A DNA stretch of 64,000 nt from Holacanthus passer (taxonomy: Eukaryota; Chordata; Actinopteri; Pomacanthidae): positions 868,001-932,000 of the forward strand of contig JAFREQ010000157.1 in the NCBI GenBank assembly GCA_025331565.1, read 5' to 3'. Position numbers and translations under genes: made by a program. Under the pieces are notes generated by a model. The model was not told the DNA's origin, searched no databases, and saw only the letters and a list, made by a program, of their open reading frames with translations. Shown piece after piece: positions 1 to 12,650 of the stretch (positions are counted from its first letter, which is position 1; each line of letters starts with the position of its first letter).

Positions 1-3000
1 AGTGTGTTTGATTTAATTTATAGCCTAGCTGGACTGATGACTTGCTGCTGACAGTAGAGCATGAAAGGCCAGCGGCTGATTTATGCAATCATATTTGTAG
101 TCAAATGACAGGGTGGGGTGTTGGGGGGTTTATTCATATCTCTGACCAGCCTTTGTTTCTGCCCTCATGTATCCATACAGTAATGGCCTCACTGTTTAGA
201 TAGTGGGGATGCTTTATGGAGATGTTGTCCTGTTAAAGCCAATAGCCAAGGGCTTTTACCTACGTGTGGAAATAATTTTACCTTTTTCACTTTGAGATAA
301 GAGCTCAAATTAGACGCTTTTGCCGACAGCAGTTTGGTCTTTAGTACAGCTGGCTAATCTTGTCTCTTGTCAGGGAAAGTAGAAGTTGAGCCCCAGGGAT
401 AGCGGGGCTTTAACCTCAAGGGCAGCAACCCTTTTTTGGGTTTGGGTTGCATATCACAGTGGATTAAATTGTGTCTGATATCATTTCAGAATGTTGTCTC
501 ATACTTAAATTAGACACTTGCAATCACAGCTCCGACACATTCCCGGTGCTTCCTGGTGGCTCCTCGCGAGCCATTTGCGCTGCTAAAACAGGTCCGAGGG
601 GCTGATGCAGTGGCAGGTCAAGGGTGTGCGATACGTGATGAGCAAGGGGAAAAAGTGCCGTGGAATTCAGCACTTCCCTCAATACGCCGGTCGTCATACA
701 AAGGATATTCTGCACGTTGAGTGGAGACACTCACGCACGCACACATACCACACACAGTCCCACGGAGACTCCCACTGGAATGCGTGACCCTTAACCCCGA
801 TACTTCCAGACAGTAATTAAAGGCAGACAGTGTATTATGTGACAGTGTGCAGTTGGTTGGATGGAGATAGAGAGACACGGAGTAAGGGGACCTTGGGGAC
901 CAATGCATGTCCAAAATAGACCTTGGAGATTAGGATCCATGCTGAAAAGCACCCACACTTGCGCAGGAATGTCACAGCTTGCCATGATTTTGCATTAAGG
1001 CTGCCAGCATCCTTTTTCATAATGACTAAATTCCTCTGACCGTGAAGGTTAACAGGCGGCCCTAGCCAGCCCCTCCCGAAGAATGCGTTACATTCCTATA
1101 GATTCATCTCAATTGGTTTTGAAGGTTTTGAATGACTACGTCTGGTCAAGGATTAAGAATAACACACGTGGAAGCTGCCAGTGACACGCATTTTGTACAA
1201 CACAAAAAAACCCACTTGTGACTAATTTTAGCTTTTACTTCTTTTTATTTCATTATTTTCTTCCTTACTTATCCAGGAGACATATGTTCTCTAAGTAGAC
1301 TTGTTTATTATGTCCAAGAGAAGCACTGCAGCTTCTTTATTGTCCTAGATACACAACAGAGGTGGGTACTACAAGTGGCCCATTTCTGTATCAGGTCACC
1401 TACTGTTGTGTGAGACAATAAGCTTCATTATAACAAAGTGCGTCGTTATATCTTTCACTGCTCTTTTGACTCGTGTTTGCCAGTGAGCATTATTAAAACT
1501 CTCAGCTGGCCATTTTATCATCTGTTTGGCAGACAAGAAGTCATTTTGGAGCGCATTGTTTCAGAGGGAAAAATGACGTGTGGCTCCTGTTGGAGGATAA
1601 TACAGACCGGAATTGTATTGGCACAAGAGAGGGTGGTTAACTTCTGAGTCATGCTGCAGATTTGGAGGATTAGCGGAAGAACAATGAGAATCTTTCAGGG
1701 ACTGAGATAAGCATATTGTGAAAATAGATAGGCAGCGATGGTGCCAGCAACTTTTTTTTTGGGACTGCCAGATAAGAGACTGAGATATGGCCTTAGAATT
1801 GAATGTCTGATGTGAAAAATTAATTAAACACTGAACGTGTAAAATCGCTCTGAAGAGGGAAGCATCAATTTTATAGCAGCAATCTGATACAACATCAAAA
1901 TCATAGCTTTTGTAATTAAAGGAGAAGCCAATAACGTTGTCTTTTTATAACACTCATCACATGCAAAAGCAGTATAGACAGTGCTTTGTGCAGGTTCAGC
2001 TTAAATTAGACAAAGAGCAGTCTGCCCTGTCTTGCAATGCACTGTGCACAGCATGCAGTAAAATACATCATCTGCAGGTTGCTACCTGGGAAATGATATT
2101 CATTACGCGTGAGCTCTCCCTGGCACCGAATACATCTCTGTGTCTCACAAATTAACTGAGCGCCAGCCTACAGACTTGTTTTGACGCAATTTGTCATGCC
2201 AGCTTCATTTGCCCTGTTTAAAGCAGCAATTAGAATTTGGCTGCAATGGCGAGGCCCTGGGGTAAGTCACACAGACACAGTTCTCGACCTTCGCACCCGC
2301 TGATACTCTGTAGTCAGTGGCCTCGTTGATGATCAAGAGCGTTACATTTTTACACCCTGAAGGACGCTCAACATGTGAGTCCCTCAGGTGTAATCCGGCG
2401 ATGCATTCTGCTTCATTACCATTTCAAAATGTAGAATTACCTGTCAGTGCTCTATTGGGAGCCTGTGTTGCCAGTACTCCCACACCCACAGTAACAAAGG
2501 GTACTGCCTCTTAACACATAGATTGTCATTAAACGAAACCGGAGCTATTTGTAGGTTCATTAATTACACCCTTTCACACACCACTTCCCTTTCCCCGGAA
2601 CAAAGGGAAGGTGAACGAGGACTTCCATTTTTGCTGTACATCAATGTCAGATTACAGGCGTCCTGGCTTCAACTAGCTTCTCTTCCTCACTCCGTGTGCC
2701 CTAGAGATATGCGATTAATTATAATGAAGTGTTAAAAAAAGTGACATTGATGTCAGTGTGTACACACTGTCACCTTAAACTTTATGCAAGACTCATGGCC
2801 GTGAAATTGGAGGAACTCGCTCAGAATTTTTATGATTGTCACATGTCTTGTCCCGAGTTCGTGATTTCTCGTCTCGGTCTGTAAGGGGAGGTTTGAGATG
2901 TCGTTCAAAATGTCGTCCATTTCCTCCAGACAGCCGAATGTTCCACTGCAATTAGTTCAGACGGTGATAGTAGTTGAATCATCATCCCGGTATTGTTTAG

Positions 3001-4307
3001 CTCTAATGAGTAACTGGAACATATCTGGTTGTTTGCCATGGAATGTGATACTTTGCTGTACATTAGGCACTCGAGAAGATAAAACACTGTACAGTAAAGC
3101 TGAAGGAAAATGGGGGAGGATAGCATTTCCCACTTTTCATAAACATAAGCTAATGAGCCACTGAGAGTTGGCCAGCCTCTCTGCTTTACGTTGGTGTTGA
3201 GATTGAGTATGTGCAGCTTATATTACAGTGGGAAATATGTAGTTTGTTTTTCAAATAAGGCAGTTCAAACTTGTTAATAACACCACAGACTGTGCATACA
3301 GGAGCGTGCATCTATAGAGCAATCTACCGTCTTTACATATGTTCAAATCAGCATGTAATTGCCATGACTAATCTGTCACATTTAACATCTTAATTAAAAG
3401 AATAAATCATAATACCCCCATGTGTCACACTGTCTATTACCACTTGAATCCACCCTCCTGTGTAACGAATCGTAAAGCCAACAAAGCTAATGAAAGTATA
3501 TCAAACTCTATCCCCTTGTTGAATGAGACAAATTTGATCTTTATCTTTCAACACACACCAGCTGTCTAAATACATTTCCGAAGTGTCATGGCCTCTTAAT
3601 GGAAATTGCTGAAGACAGGTAGCCATAAAAGGAACGAAAACAGTTAACATCTGTATTATATCTGCACACATAATGGGTCCTTTTGCCTGGTTATAAACAA
3701 ACAGAGAGTGTTTCAGAGGTCGTCACCCCTGATGCATTATGGGTGAAGCGCTCTGCTGGAGTAATGAACTTCACTGTGTCTGTATCTGATAAGAACTGCG
3801 GTTTTACACTCGATTTATGGCTGTATTAATCTGTGAGCCGTGTATTTTTCCAACCTTGTTAAATCTTGTAGCGTTATCTTCGAGGTGCAGATGCGCGTTT
3901 AAAGGTTTCTTGATCAATTATCACCCGAGTTAAAGAACAAATGATCAAATCAAGCTGTTATGTAACTGTACTTATGCCTTCATGTCCTGTGGCGAGGCAA
4001 AGGGATGCTTTCCCTCTCATTTAAATTCAGTTCATACCTAAATATTTACTGACACTGGCATGTTGTAGGTGATAAATGGCCATAACTGGAGAGCCCATTT
4101 ATTATGTATGCTTTAATTAAATGATAGTTTATCAGTGGCGTGGTTTTACCCTGTGATGTGAAAATTGAAAATGACATGTGAAAAATTGCTGTGCTATTGT
4201 CTCTCTCACCACCAAGAATTCCCAATAAGACGACTAATAGATGGATCTCACCGCTGAAAACCGCAATAATGCTTTGATGATTGTGGGTTCTGGTCCGCCA
4301 CCAATAA
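1..4307. other. Non-genic stretch, unique sequence
   Basis: No gene can be supported here. Frames on both strands are broken into pieces under 100 codons with no recognisable protein motif. The DNA is AT-rich and interspersed with short homopolymers. A G-rich run near 110-130 has only three separated G-runs of three or more, too few for a standard quadruplex. I see no repeat family that I recognise. Confidence 0.6.
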
Positions 4308-4790
4308 TAAGCTTTATTTATTTATAAAGCACTTTTAAACACAGTTGTAGAAGTGCCTCACAGTAAATAGAGCCAAAATGAATGAATTAAAACATAAAAC
4401 AAACAATGATACCAAAAGAGAAATGCAGCAGAAGCTCAATAAAAATGTCCAGAAAAAAAAAAATCCAGTCTCTGCAAAAATATCTTTTAAGATTAAACTT
4501 AAAACAAGGTTCGGTGTTTCATCCTCTCATCTCCGCTGGTAGGTTGCTGCAATGTCTGCCTGCTCTGGTAGCAAAAGCAGGGTCACTTTTATTCTTCAAA
4601 TCAAGATGTTGGAATGACCAGAAGGGTCCTATCTGAGATCTGTATGTGAGGAGCAGCGCATTAAATCAAGTTCAATGTTCGGTCATACAGCTTGGGGATA
4701 AAACCAGCTGCTCTTTTAAAGCAATCAGTAAAATGTAAAAAGTGACCAGTGAAGATATAGAAAGATATAGAAGTGATATTATTCTGTTTC
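4308..4790. repeat. Old dispersed repeat (retroelement-like)
   Basis: The left part (4311-4375) has the 'tttattta..taaagcactttt' pattern that starts many fish interspersed repeats. The right part (4560-4770) matches, in order, several phrases I remember from the same fish family: a segment around 'agcagggtcacttttattcttca', then 'gaccagaagggtcc', then 'aaagcaatcagtaaaatgtaaaa'. The copy is heavily diverged and has no coding capacity. Orientation and class were not determined; a non-LTR retrotransposon 3' region is my best guess. Confidence 0.5.
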
Positions 4791-5670
4791 TTTGCAACAC
4801 TTATATACTTACTTTCAGATGCTTCCTGATCAATGAAGCGGTGCCTCCTGCATCATCTAAATCACATCATATCTAAATCACCCAATCTAAATCCAGTTCA
4901 AATTCAAGGCATAAATATTTATAGGAAGCAGTTTGAGTTTGTTTAAGTTCATGGAAAATTCATAATGCATAATGCTAAAGCAAACTAAATCACACTTGAA
5001 AGTTATATAAAGCATTTCAGTTGTATAGACTAACTTGATGGTACATAGTTATATCAAGTCAAATTTACTTGCATCACCTGTTATGTCAAAAACTTTTCTC
5101 AAAGGGCTTTGAGAGTTGAAACCATTACAACTTTGCAGAGTTCTTGGATGTTAAGGTGGAGCAGAAGTTGATTGCAGGCAGTCGGTTACTCATCAAAAAA
5201 CATCTAACGTGCTCACCTGAGACACTCATGTCAAGGAATTGACCATAAATTGCATGCATTTGTCAGAAAAGACTCCTCTCTTTCAGGGAACACTCAAAGA
5301 ATTTAAACAGGAACAAGGCGGAGAACAAAGCCACCTAACACAAATAACACATACTACAACGTAGAAGCACACACGAACATCTGAGCATATCAAGACAACA
5401 ATAGCAATAGCTTAAATAGCATAAGGAGGAGGTTTATGTAGTGTAGGCAGAAAGCAAATCTGGCATTCGGAAACAGCAAAGCATTAGTGAGAACTGACAG
5501 TTTATAAAGGCTGCCCAGTCCATTTATGTGAATGTGATTGGATGGATGGAAGGATGGATGTAACAGGTCAGCTGATGTGTCAGTAAAACCATGATGTTCA
5601 GCTGATGTGAGTGCAACTTCAGTGCTCTGCCTCAACTAAAGAAAAGTACTGAATACTGTGTAATAAAGCA
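4791..5670. other. Non-genic stretch
   Basis: AT-rich DNA without supported genes or recognisable repeats. An imperfect short tandem of 'atggatgga' type lies near 5540-5560. Small open frames lack any protein-like pattern. Confidence 0.5.
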
Positions 5671-5785
5671 GTAACTAACAATTATTTTCATTATTTATTA
5701 ATATGCTGATTATTTTCACTACTAATCCTTTAAAATTGTGAAAAAGAGTGGGATATCTTCAAATTGCTTTTGTTTGCTTGACAAA
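5671..5785 (-). repeat. AT-rich interspersed repeat, truncated copy
   Basis: This fragment belongs to the AT-rich family whose ends are made of 'attaatcgatt'-like units. It reads, in reverse orientation, 'acaattattttcattattta', a second 'gattattttcact' unit and then 'tcttcaaattgcttttgttt'. The same order is seen in the better copies at 24822-25528 and 32111-32398. It is probably a non-autonomous DNA transposon, truncated at its right side. The class is inferred. Confidence 0.55.
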
Positions 5786-6424
5786 TGGCAATGGTAATTT
5801 TCTTTTTCTTTCAGATTTTCTTTCAAGTGACTCATTGTTGCTGAGTAATAATTTACAACTGAAAAAAATCTGAATTCTAAAGTGACAGAAAAAAAAGTTA
5901 AAATCTTCTGAGTCTCCTCCTAAATTACTTCATTTTTACAGCTAAAATCAATCCTAATGCGAACTTATTTCTAACTCAAAACCAAAACAGGCTTCAGTCT
6001 GTGTCACCTGGAGCTTGCAGACTGTTTAGAGAATTAAAAGTATTAACGGTGAATGCCCTGATTGAATGTGACCCGTCTATGACACCTGACTGAACTGTTG
6101 GTGTAGATTTATACAGTACCTGAGCCTGACAGTCTGCTGTGGAGTCTCACTCTCCTCCTGGACCTGTGCTCCCTTTTTCCTGCCACACCAACATGTCTTC
6201 TGCCAGCGATTTCCAACTTTGATCTTTGCTATCTGGCCCTCATCTTATGAGGTGTGTCTGGGCTGGTGATTGAAGGTGATGGGGTGAATATTAGAGACTG
6301 ACATTTCTCTGTCATCTGATATCACAGGCTGCCAGTACAGGCGGTGTGTCCTCTATAGCTCTGCATTGCTCTTCACGGACCCTGAGGGAGGACTCCGAAA
6401 AATATTTTTTCCACTTTTGATTAA
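5786..6424. other. Non-genic stretch
   Basis: No gene or recognisable repeat. This is the 640-bp spacer between two separate fragments of the same AT-rich repeat family. Both flanking fragments have the same orientation, so they could be one element split by later insertion. Confidence 0.45.
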
Positions 6425-6602
6425 TTATTGATTCATTGATTATAAAATAGCAAAAAAATGAAACAGTAGCAAATCCAGTTTTGCAAACCAGTGAACGTTT
6501 TTATGCCATTTTTACTTAATATATGACTTAACTAAATATTTATGATTTGATCCATTTTCTGTTTGTCCGACTAATTGATTAATTGCCTAATTATTTCAGC
6601 AC
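6425..6602 (-). repeat. AT-rich interspersed repeat, internally deleted copy
   Basis: The copy ends in 'gactaattgattaattgcc' followed by 'taattatttcagcac', the terminal pattern of the same family as 5671-5785, 24822-25528 and 32111-32398. Upstream of that come 'tgccatttttactt' and 'tccattttctgttt', again in family order. The middle of the element is missing compared with the 32 kb copy. Confidence 0.55.
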
Positions 6603-8617
6603 TAAAGATTATTACTTAACATTTCTCTTGTAGTCACTTACACTTCCGATTGGCTCATCAATCAAGCAAGTTTGATTGATGTGATTACAGAACAATACAC
6701 ATATAATATTTGTGGATGAATTAAATGCACATGGACATCTCAGGTTTGAATTTCAGAACATAAAGGAATGTTTCAGAAAACTCTGGATTCAAGTGCTTTA
6801 AGAATTAAAACTGTCTCCCTGCAGATGAAAAATGAATACCTGTGTTGTTTTCCCTGAAGTTTGGAGAAATTAAACTGGTTTTAATCCTCTGACCGTTAAA
6901 CTCTGGCAGGAGAATAAATAAGCACCACCCTCAGAAATAGGACTGGGTTTTACTCAGCCCTTAGCCTGGCTTAATGAGGTCTAAATCAGAGCCATTTCTC
7001 TTGTCACCTTTATCTCGGAAAACGTACACGTTACATCTTTGCTGACCACAGCCGCCTCCTCTTTTTCTCCTCTTTTTAATCTCACGCTAAACCACAACTG
7101 ACCCTCCCAGGCTTTCTTCTGCTTGAGGATTCAGATTTGTGTCTTGTCATCTAAAATGGAGATGTATGGGCTTGTGCCGCCAGCCTCGATTGAGCCTTGA
7201 CGTGTAGCAGGGTCTCAGGTGTCAGGAGCCATTTCCCGGCCAGGGTCCCGACCAGAACAAGATTAGGTCCATTTATCTGATTCCAGATTGCTCTAAACCT
7301 ATTTCAACTGTCATTTACTCTGCGAGTGGGTCATTAGTCCTACATCTGTTTTGTTTTGTGCTGGGCCTGTGGCTCTGTGTCTGTGCCTGCGTCTATGTGT
7401 GAGTGCTGGATCAGATTATACTGAGATCAGCGGCTCTGTACGAACATATACAATAAAACTAATTTGCCTGTCATTTTCTCACCAAGATGAAGCCACAAAT
7501 GACATTAATTGCACTAACTACTGACTTCTGTTTGATGGCATTAAAAAAGTGCATTTAAAGAGCTGTAGAAAACATGTCAGAACTCTGAGAAAGCCTTGAT
7601 TTTCCAAACTTTTACACAGTAAAATAAAACTAAACACTGTTGTGTTGGTGTGATATTCCTACTTGTAAAACTGGTGATATTTGTGACTGTATACAACCAA
7701 GTAAAAGGTGTTAGTCATTCATAGATGTCGCCTTTCTGATACATCTTTCTGCTCCTTTTGTTGTTCAATGACAAAAACACAGGCTGTGAAGTGAAAAACT
7801 GATATGTGATGATACAAGTGTGAAAAGTTTGTGCTTTGATGTAGCAATTCAAACACACAGCACCTTTTCTACTCCACCGATTCTTTTCCAAGCAGTGAAA
7901 ATTGAACTGAAAGCCCTTAAGAAACACAACATATTGCCTCACTTGGTATCCAAAAAATAATAGAATGCATTGGAAATCACATTGATTTCTTTGTGCTAGA
8001 TTGTTTCGCAGTGAAATTCGATTTCGCGAGAAATGAAACCTACTTACTGTTGTGTTAGGTTTTCTTTTAAAAGATTACAATGACTGAGGCTTCTACAAAT
8101 GACTCTGGATTGGTTTCCACTTGGTAAAGTGGTATTGAACTTCTTTGTTTATTCTGTCACATCCCGTCAGCCTGAATTAGCCTTACAGTTGATGATGGGT
8201 TTCAATCCGGATCTAACTGAAATGCTAATAGTAAACAGCTATTGTTATTGTGCTGCTTGTCTCCCATACAGCCCCTGTTGATGGGTAACATTTTGATTAA
8301 TCTGACAGGACTTTCCCAGTGGGATAACAGCAAGTTACCCCTCAGAAGATTATAGACTTATGTGTTTCAACCGACAATTACCTGACTTTCCCCGTGGATG
8401 ACGTAACACGACGAGACTGCCAGAAAATCATCCTTTATTCAAACCAGGTTGCACACGTTGCTGGCAGACAGCCTGATAATCTGCTAGTGTGAGCAAGACA
8501 CAAACAAACAGACCTCATGGGAGCAACCGCAACAAATCTGAGAGAAACATGTAGACGAGCTGATGAATGTGGGTCAGAGGGATCAAACTTGCTGGGATGA
8601 GGGAGAGAGGTGGTGGT
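6603..8617. other. Non-genic stretch
   Basis: Unique-looking DNA with no supported gene. Open frames at 7715-7942 and 8099-8281 are short, compositionally like intergenic DNA and carry no recognisable motif. Confidence 0.5.
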
Positions 8618-8641
8618 GGGGTTGTGGGTGGAGGGCGGGGG
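8618..8641 (+). other. G-quadruplex-forming motif
   Basis: Four runs of three or more guanines are separated by loops of 4, 4 and 1 bases (GGGG, GGG, GGG, GGGGG). This fits the standard G3+N1-7 quadruplex pattern on the + strand. It lies inside a longer G/A-rich patch (8595-8665). A biological role is not shown. Confidence 0.6.
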
Positions 8642-11600
8642 CAGTGGAGAGACAGAGAGAGAGCCATTGCAACGGGTTACAACAACCTCCAAATAAAATG
8701 CAGGCAAAATTGACAGGGTCATTGTTTCTAACTTGTGCATGTCAGCTAGACATGAGCTATTTCTACTGGGTCTGCAGAACATTATAATGAGAGTTCTTGT
8801 CTGCATATATCCTCACAGGTGTTTGTGGTGTGGGTGGCCCTTCAGCTGTATTTCTCTCTCTGCTGCCGAAGCAGAATGATCATACGCAGATAGACTAGTT
8901 ACAATTTTAATTTGATATGATACTTATTTTTTCTGCTTCAACAGGAAAGTTGTGTTTAGCCACTCAGAATTACTAATTTGACAGATTCTGTGTGGAGAAC
9001 TTTATAGAGCAATAGAAAACCTACTTTAACCTAAAGTACATAAAGTTATTGTCCAGGAAAGAAACCAGATCCTAAAAGGGCCTAACGGCAAACTTGGTTC
9101 AGACAATCTCTGAGCATCTCTGGCAGCAGCATGATGCATGAGCAGCATTACATGTAATTTGTACTTCACACTCACAGCCTGGGATGAAGATCAGTTGAGC
9201 CCTGAGTCTACAGAAACCTCTAAACGTGCTGAAACGGCATCCTGCCAACTTTGAATGAAAGAACTTTCTTCATGACACCTGCTGTGAGGGAGAAAAAGAG
9301 AGAGACGCAAAGACCACCAACTCTGAAAGAAAGAAACTTTCTGCAAGAAATCTGCTCCAGTCCACTCGACCTCTGCTTTTCTAGCATGACTAAAGTTAGA
9401 AAAATCAGAACTGTGAAGAATTCAGGCAAACTGAAGTGAAGTGAAGTGAAGATGTGTTTTGAAGCTCTCACTCTGCTGCCTGCGTCTTAAGCCACAGTGA
9501 GATCCAGAATGCCCCAAACTGTCTGAGAAGGGTTCACATGAGAAACAGCCCGGCTTCTCTCCTCCCCTCCAGAGAAACCTCTGCACTGTCATCAGAAGCA
9601 ACATGTGGAACAAATACTTCTCCTGGGATATTGGGGTTGATACTATAGATGAATAGGAATACTCGTATACTAGTATGTCCCATCAAAATAGTTAAATCTA
9701 CTTATTTCAGACATTTTCTTTTGGCTTCCCATCCCTCTCAGCTGCTGTCCAGCACCTTAGACTTATTTCACTGTTTAGTCTTGAAGAATTGATCCACTTG
9801 CTCTTCTGTGTTTCCTCTAGTTAATGCATCTGACTGAGATATTTAAGCTTGATCTGGACAGTTTGTGCTTTGCCGCATTATTTATTCATTAATTGTTGTT
9901 CACTATATTCTTTGCATTTATTCATGGTTGCATTAAGTCTGTTAATTGTCACATTGACTCGTTCATTTATTTGTTCAAAATTATTAGTCAAGTCTGTATT
10001 TATAATATTTAGTTATAGATACATTTATTTGTGTATTTTTATATTTAGTAGTAATTAGTTAGTTAGTAAGTAGTGTGTGTAGTTGCTAGTAATAATAGAT
10101 ATCCCTAGACTCTTTATAAAGAACCTGGTTATATGTGTGTATGAAGTATTATGGTCACTGTGACCAAATCAGGAAATCTGCATCAACCTTCATATTGAGA
10201 TTAAAGTAATTAATTTGCGAGCAATTTATTCCCTTTTCGAAGGTTGGTGCCCCAAGGTGAATTAATTTTATGATTTAGAAGTTAAATTCTGTTATTTAGT
10301 ATAAATTCTGGCTGCTTCTGATAGCCAGATGTAAATCTACTGCCTCCTCTTAGCAAATTAAAGTTATTTGCTATAATAGTTTAATATCCTTTAAAGAATA
10401 GTTTGCTACATAATGTGTCCTTCCATTAGATGGGTTTTAGTGGTGTGTAAATGAAAGGTGCAGAACTATGCTGGATGAGCATATCAAAAGCCATTTGGTT
10501 GTTATATTGTTATTGTCAACAGCACCACCCGACTGTGGGAAACACGGTACTGTAAATCTCTTACTGGCACCGGGCTTTGTAGATACTGGCAGAGCTTCAC
10601 GTTAATGTATTGTGCTGCTCATTCCAACATGGTTGGCTGGGAGCCTGGTGCTGTTGCCATGATTAGTACTACTGTTTATAGTGTACAATAAAATATAGTG
10701 GTATTGCAGTAGAATTCCAACATTGATTAGAGTTAGAAAATTGAACTTGACTGTAACACAAGCCTGAACATGTTGTACTTTACTCTGTATGAATCAGTAT
10801 TTTGTTTAATATCATTATACCCTGACGTGATTTCTCGAAAGCTAGGTGGATGAATTCTTTGTTTTTACCAAGCTGCTGAGTGTTGAGTTTAGCAGAACTA
10901 TATTCTGAATGTTGCTGTTGTTCTTTTTTCTTGTTGCTTTCTCAGTATGGTTTTGCTGTGACACTGTTAAAGAGACTTGGATCTGTGTCGATTTGGTTTC
11001 ATGCTGATTTGGCCTAATTTCCAGCTGTGAGCGGATGTCATTGTCTTATTTAGAAGCTATTCATCTGGGAGTGAAGGTCCCAGAGCTTGCCAAAAGCCTA
11101 CTTATTTTTATTTTCATTTATGTTGTTTATTCAAAGGACAGCTGACTGTTGGCAGTTTTGTGTTTTGAAACAGATTTTTACAACTGTGAGAAACATACTT
11201 GTTTAGCTTCTGTGCATTCATTTGTATTTATAATCTACATATAAATTATATTCCAGTAATTACGCGTTCTTATTTCCTCATGAACCCAGAAGTGTGGTGT
11301 TCTGACCTCATGGTTTTTATGTTTCATTGGTAAACCTACAAATGTTCAGTGATGGCTTCATGACTTTCCCTCGTGGACTGTGCAATTACAAGAAGATATG
11401 AAGCTACATGAATCATGAGCCTCTTCCCTCGGCTGGTGCGCATTAATTCTCCTCACTAGCATTCCCATCCTTGTTCTCATGTCTCTTCCTTGTTTCACTG
11501 TCCAGCTCGTGCTCTTGCTTCCTCCCTCCTCCCCCAGAAGCCCCCAGTCCTTTGCTGTAATGAGGACATTCTTCCTGTTGGAAGGTTAATGGCAGACAGA

Positions 11601-12165
11601 GAGAGGTACCTGACGAATCCAAAGCCTCCTGACTCCTCAGGCAATTTCACACAGAATCTCTCTTTTTTCGCTGGAAGGAGAGTCCATTCACTGTGTGAAT
11701 GAGTCAGGTAAATCCAATTCCAAAAGGCAATGGGATTTGAGATGGGGAGCAAATTGCGCCAAGGTGATGCTGGACTGGTCAAGAGACCCTTGAGGAAAAA
11801 AAAAGTTAGCTCGTTCCAACACAATAGAGGACACTGCTGTTATCTTTGCTGTTAGTCGTGTTTTTATAATTGATTTCCCCCTCTGGCACAATGGCTGGGC
11901 AATAATGAAAAGCCTGTCATTCCTGTTCCTTTGTGTTGTACGTTGATGAGGTCATTGGCTCAAGGTGGCCAGAGCTACGGACTGCGTGGTCCTTGCAGAA
12001 AGTGGTCAGGGGTTGAGGACATATGGGCAATTTATATTCATAAAATCTGGCAACAGTAGAATTACTGTACATTCAAAACAAGTGATAGAATGAGGATTGA
12101 TCACTGGAATATTGTCAGAGCACTGTGGCCCTGACCTCTGCACTGTTACTGTTGTGCAAAGGAGT
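8642..12165. other. Non-genic stretch with minor repeats
   Basis: No supported gene. It contains a short pentanucleotide array of GTGAA units (9432-9451), a very AT-rich section (9880-10080) and ordinary unique sequence. At 11538-11707 there is a segment flanked by a strong pyrimidine-rich AG and a GTAAAT. Its best frame meets a TGA just before the donor, so I do not call it a coding exon. Confidence 0.5.
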
Positions 12166-12650
12166 CATGTTTTTATGCCTCCACACCAGCAACAGTCAAG
12201 GTCACACACTCATTATTTATTTGGGTTGACCGTTCTCATGAAAGCAATATCTCAGGAACGCCTGGAGGATGAACTTGAGAATTTGGTGGTCAAAGGTCAA
12301 GGTGACCTCACAAAACTCATTTGGGCCATAACTCAATTCACATGATAAAAATTTCACATAATTGTCTAATTGGATAAAATGATGTGAAGTGATGACATTT
12401 TCCATCCAAAAGGCCAAAGATCAACTTCACTGTGATAATCTTCTGCAAAAACAACAGCACCATAACTCAGGAGCAGAAGGGGAGATTGTGACCATATTTC
12501 ACATTTGGTCAGATACTGAATTGGTGACACCAATCTTGGCTGTCCCACTCGAAGCTGTGGTGATTGTATAGATTGTTTGTGCTGCCAGGATAAGATGTGT
12601 GTGAAACATCCACGTGTTAAGATTTGTGGCTTCTTTGCTACAACATCCGT
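12166..12650 (+). repeat. Dispersed fish repeat carrying nuclear-receptor-like motifs
   Basis: The stretch follows, over almost 500 bases, a repeat I recognise from many fish loci. It runs 'tatctcaggaacgcc', 'tttggtggtcaaaggtcaag', 'tgacctcacaaaac', 'ggccataactca', 'tttcacataattgtctaat', 'catccaaaaggccaaag', 'ggccataactca'-like units again, and finally 'gtggcttctttg'. It has no coding capacity and its class is unknown to me. The motif at 12294-12308 is a perfect palindrome of two AGGTCA half-sites with a three-base spacer, preceded by a direct-repeat half-site. Confidence 0.65.
12287..12308. promoter_or_regulatory. Composite nuclear-receptor half-site cluster (DR1 plus IR3)
   Basis: TGGTCA at 12287-12292, one base, then AGGTCA at 12294-12299 forms a DR1. 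The second half-site, a three-base spacer and TGACCT at 12303-12308 form an inverted repeat identical to the consensus oestrogen response element. It sits inside the dispersed repeat. Binding is inferred from motif only. Confidence 0.45.
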
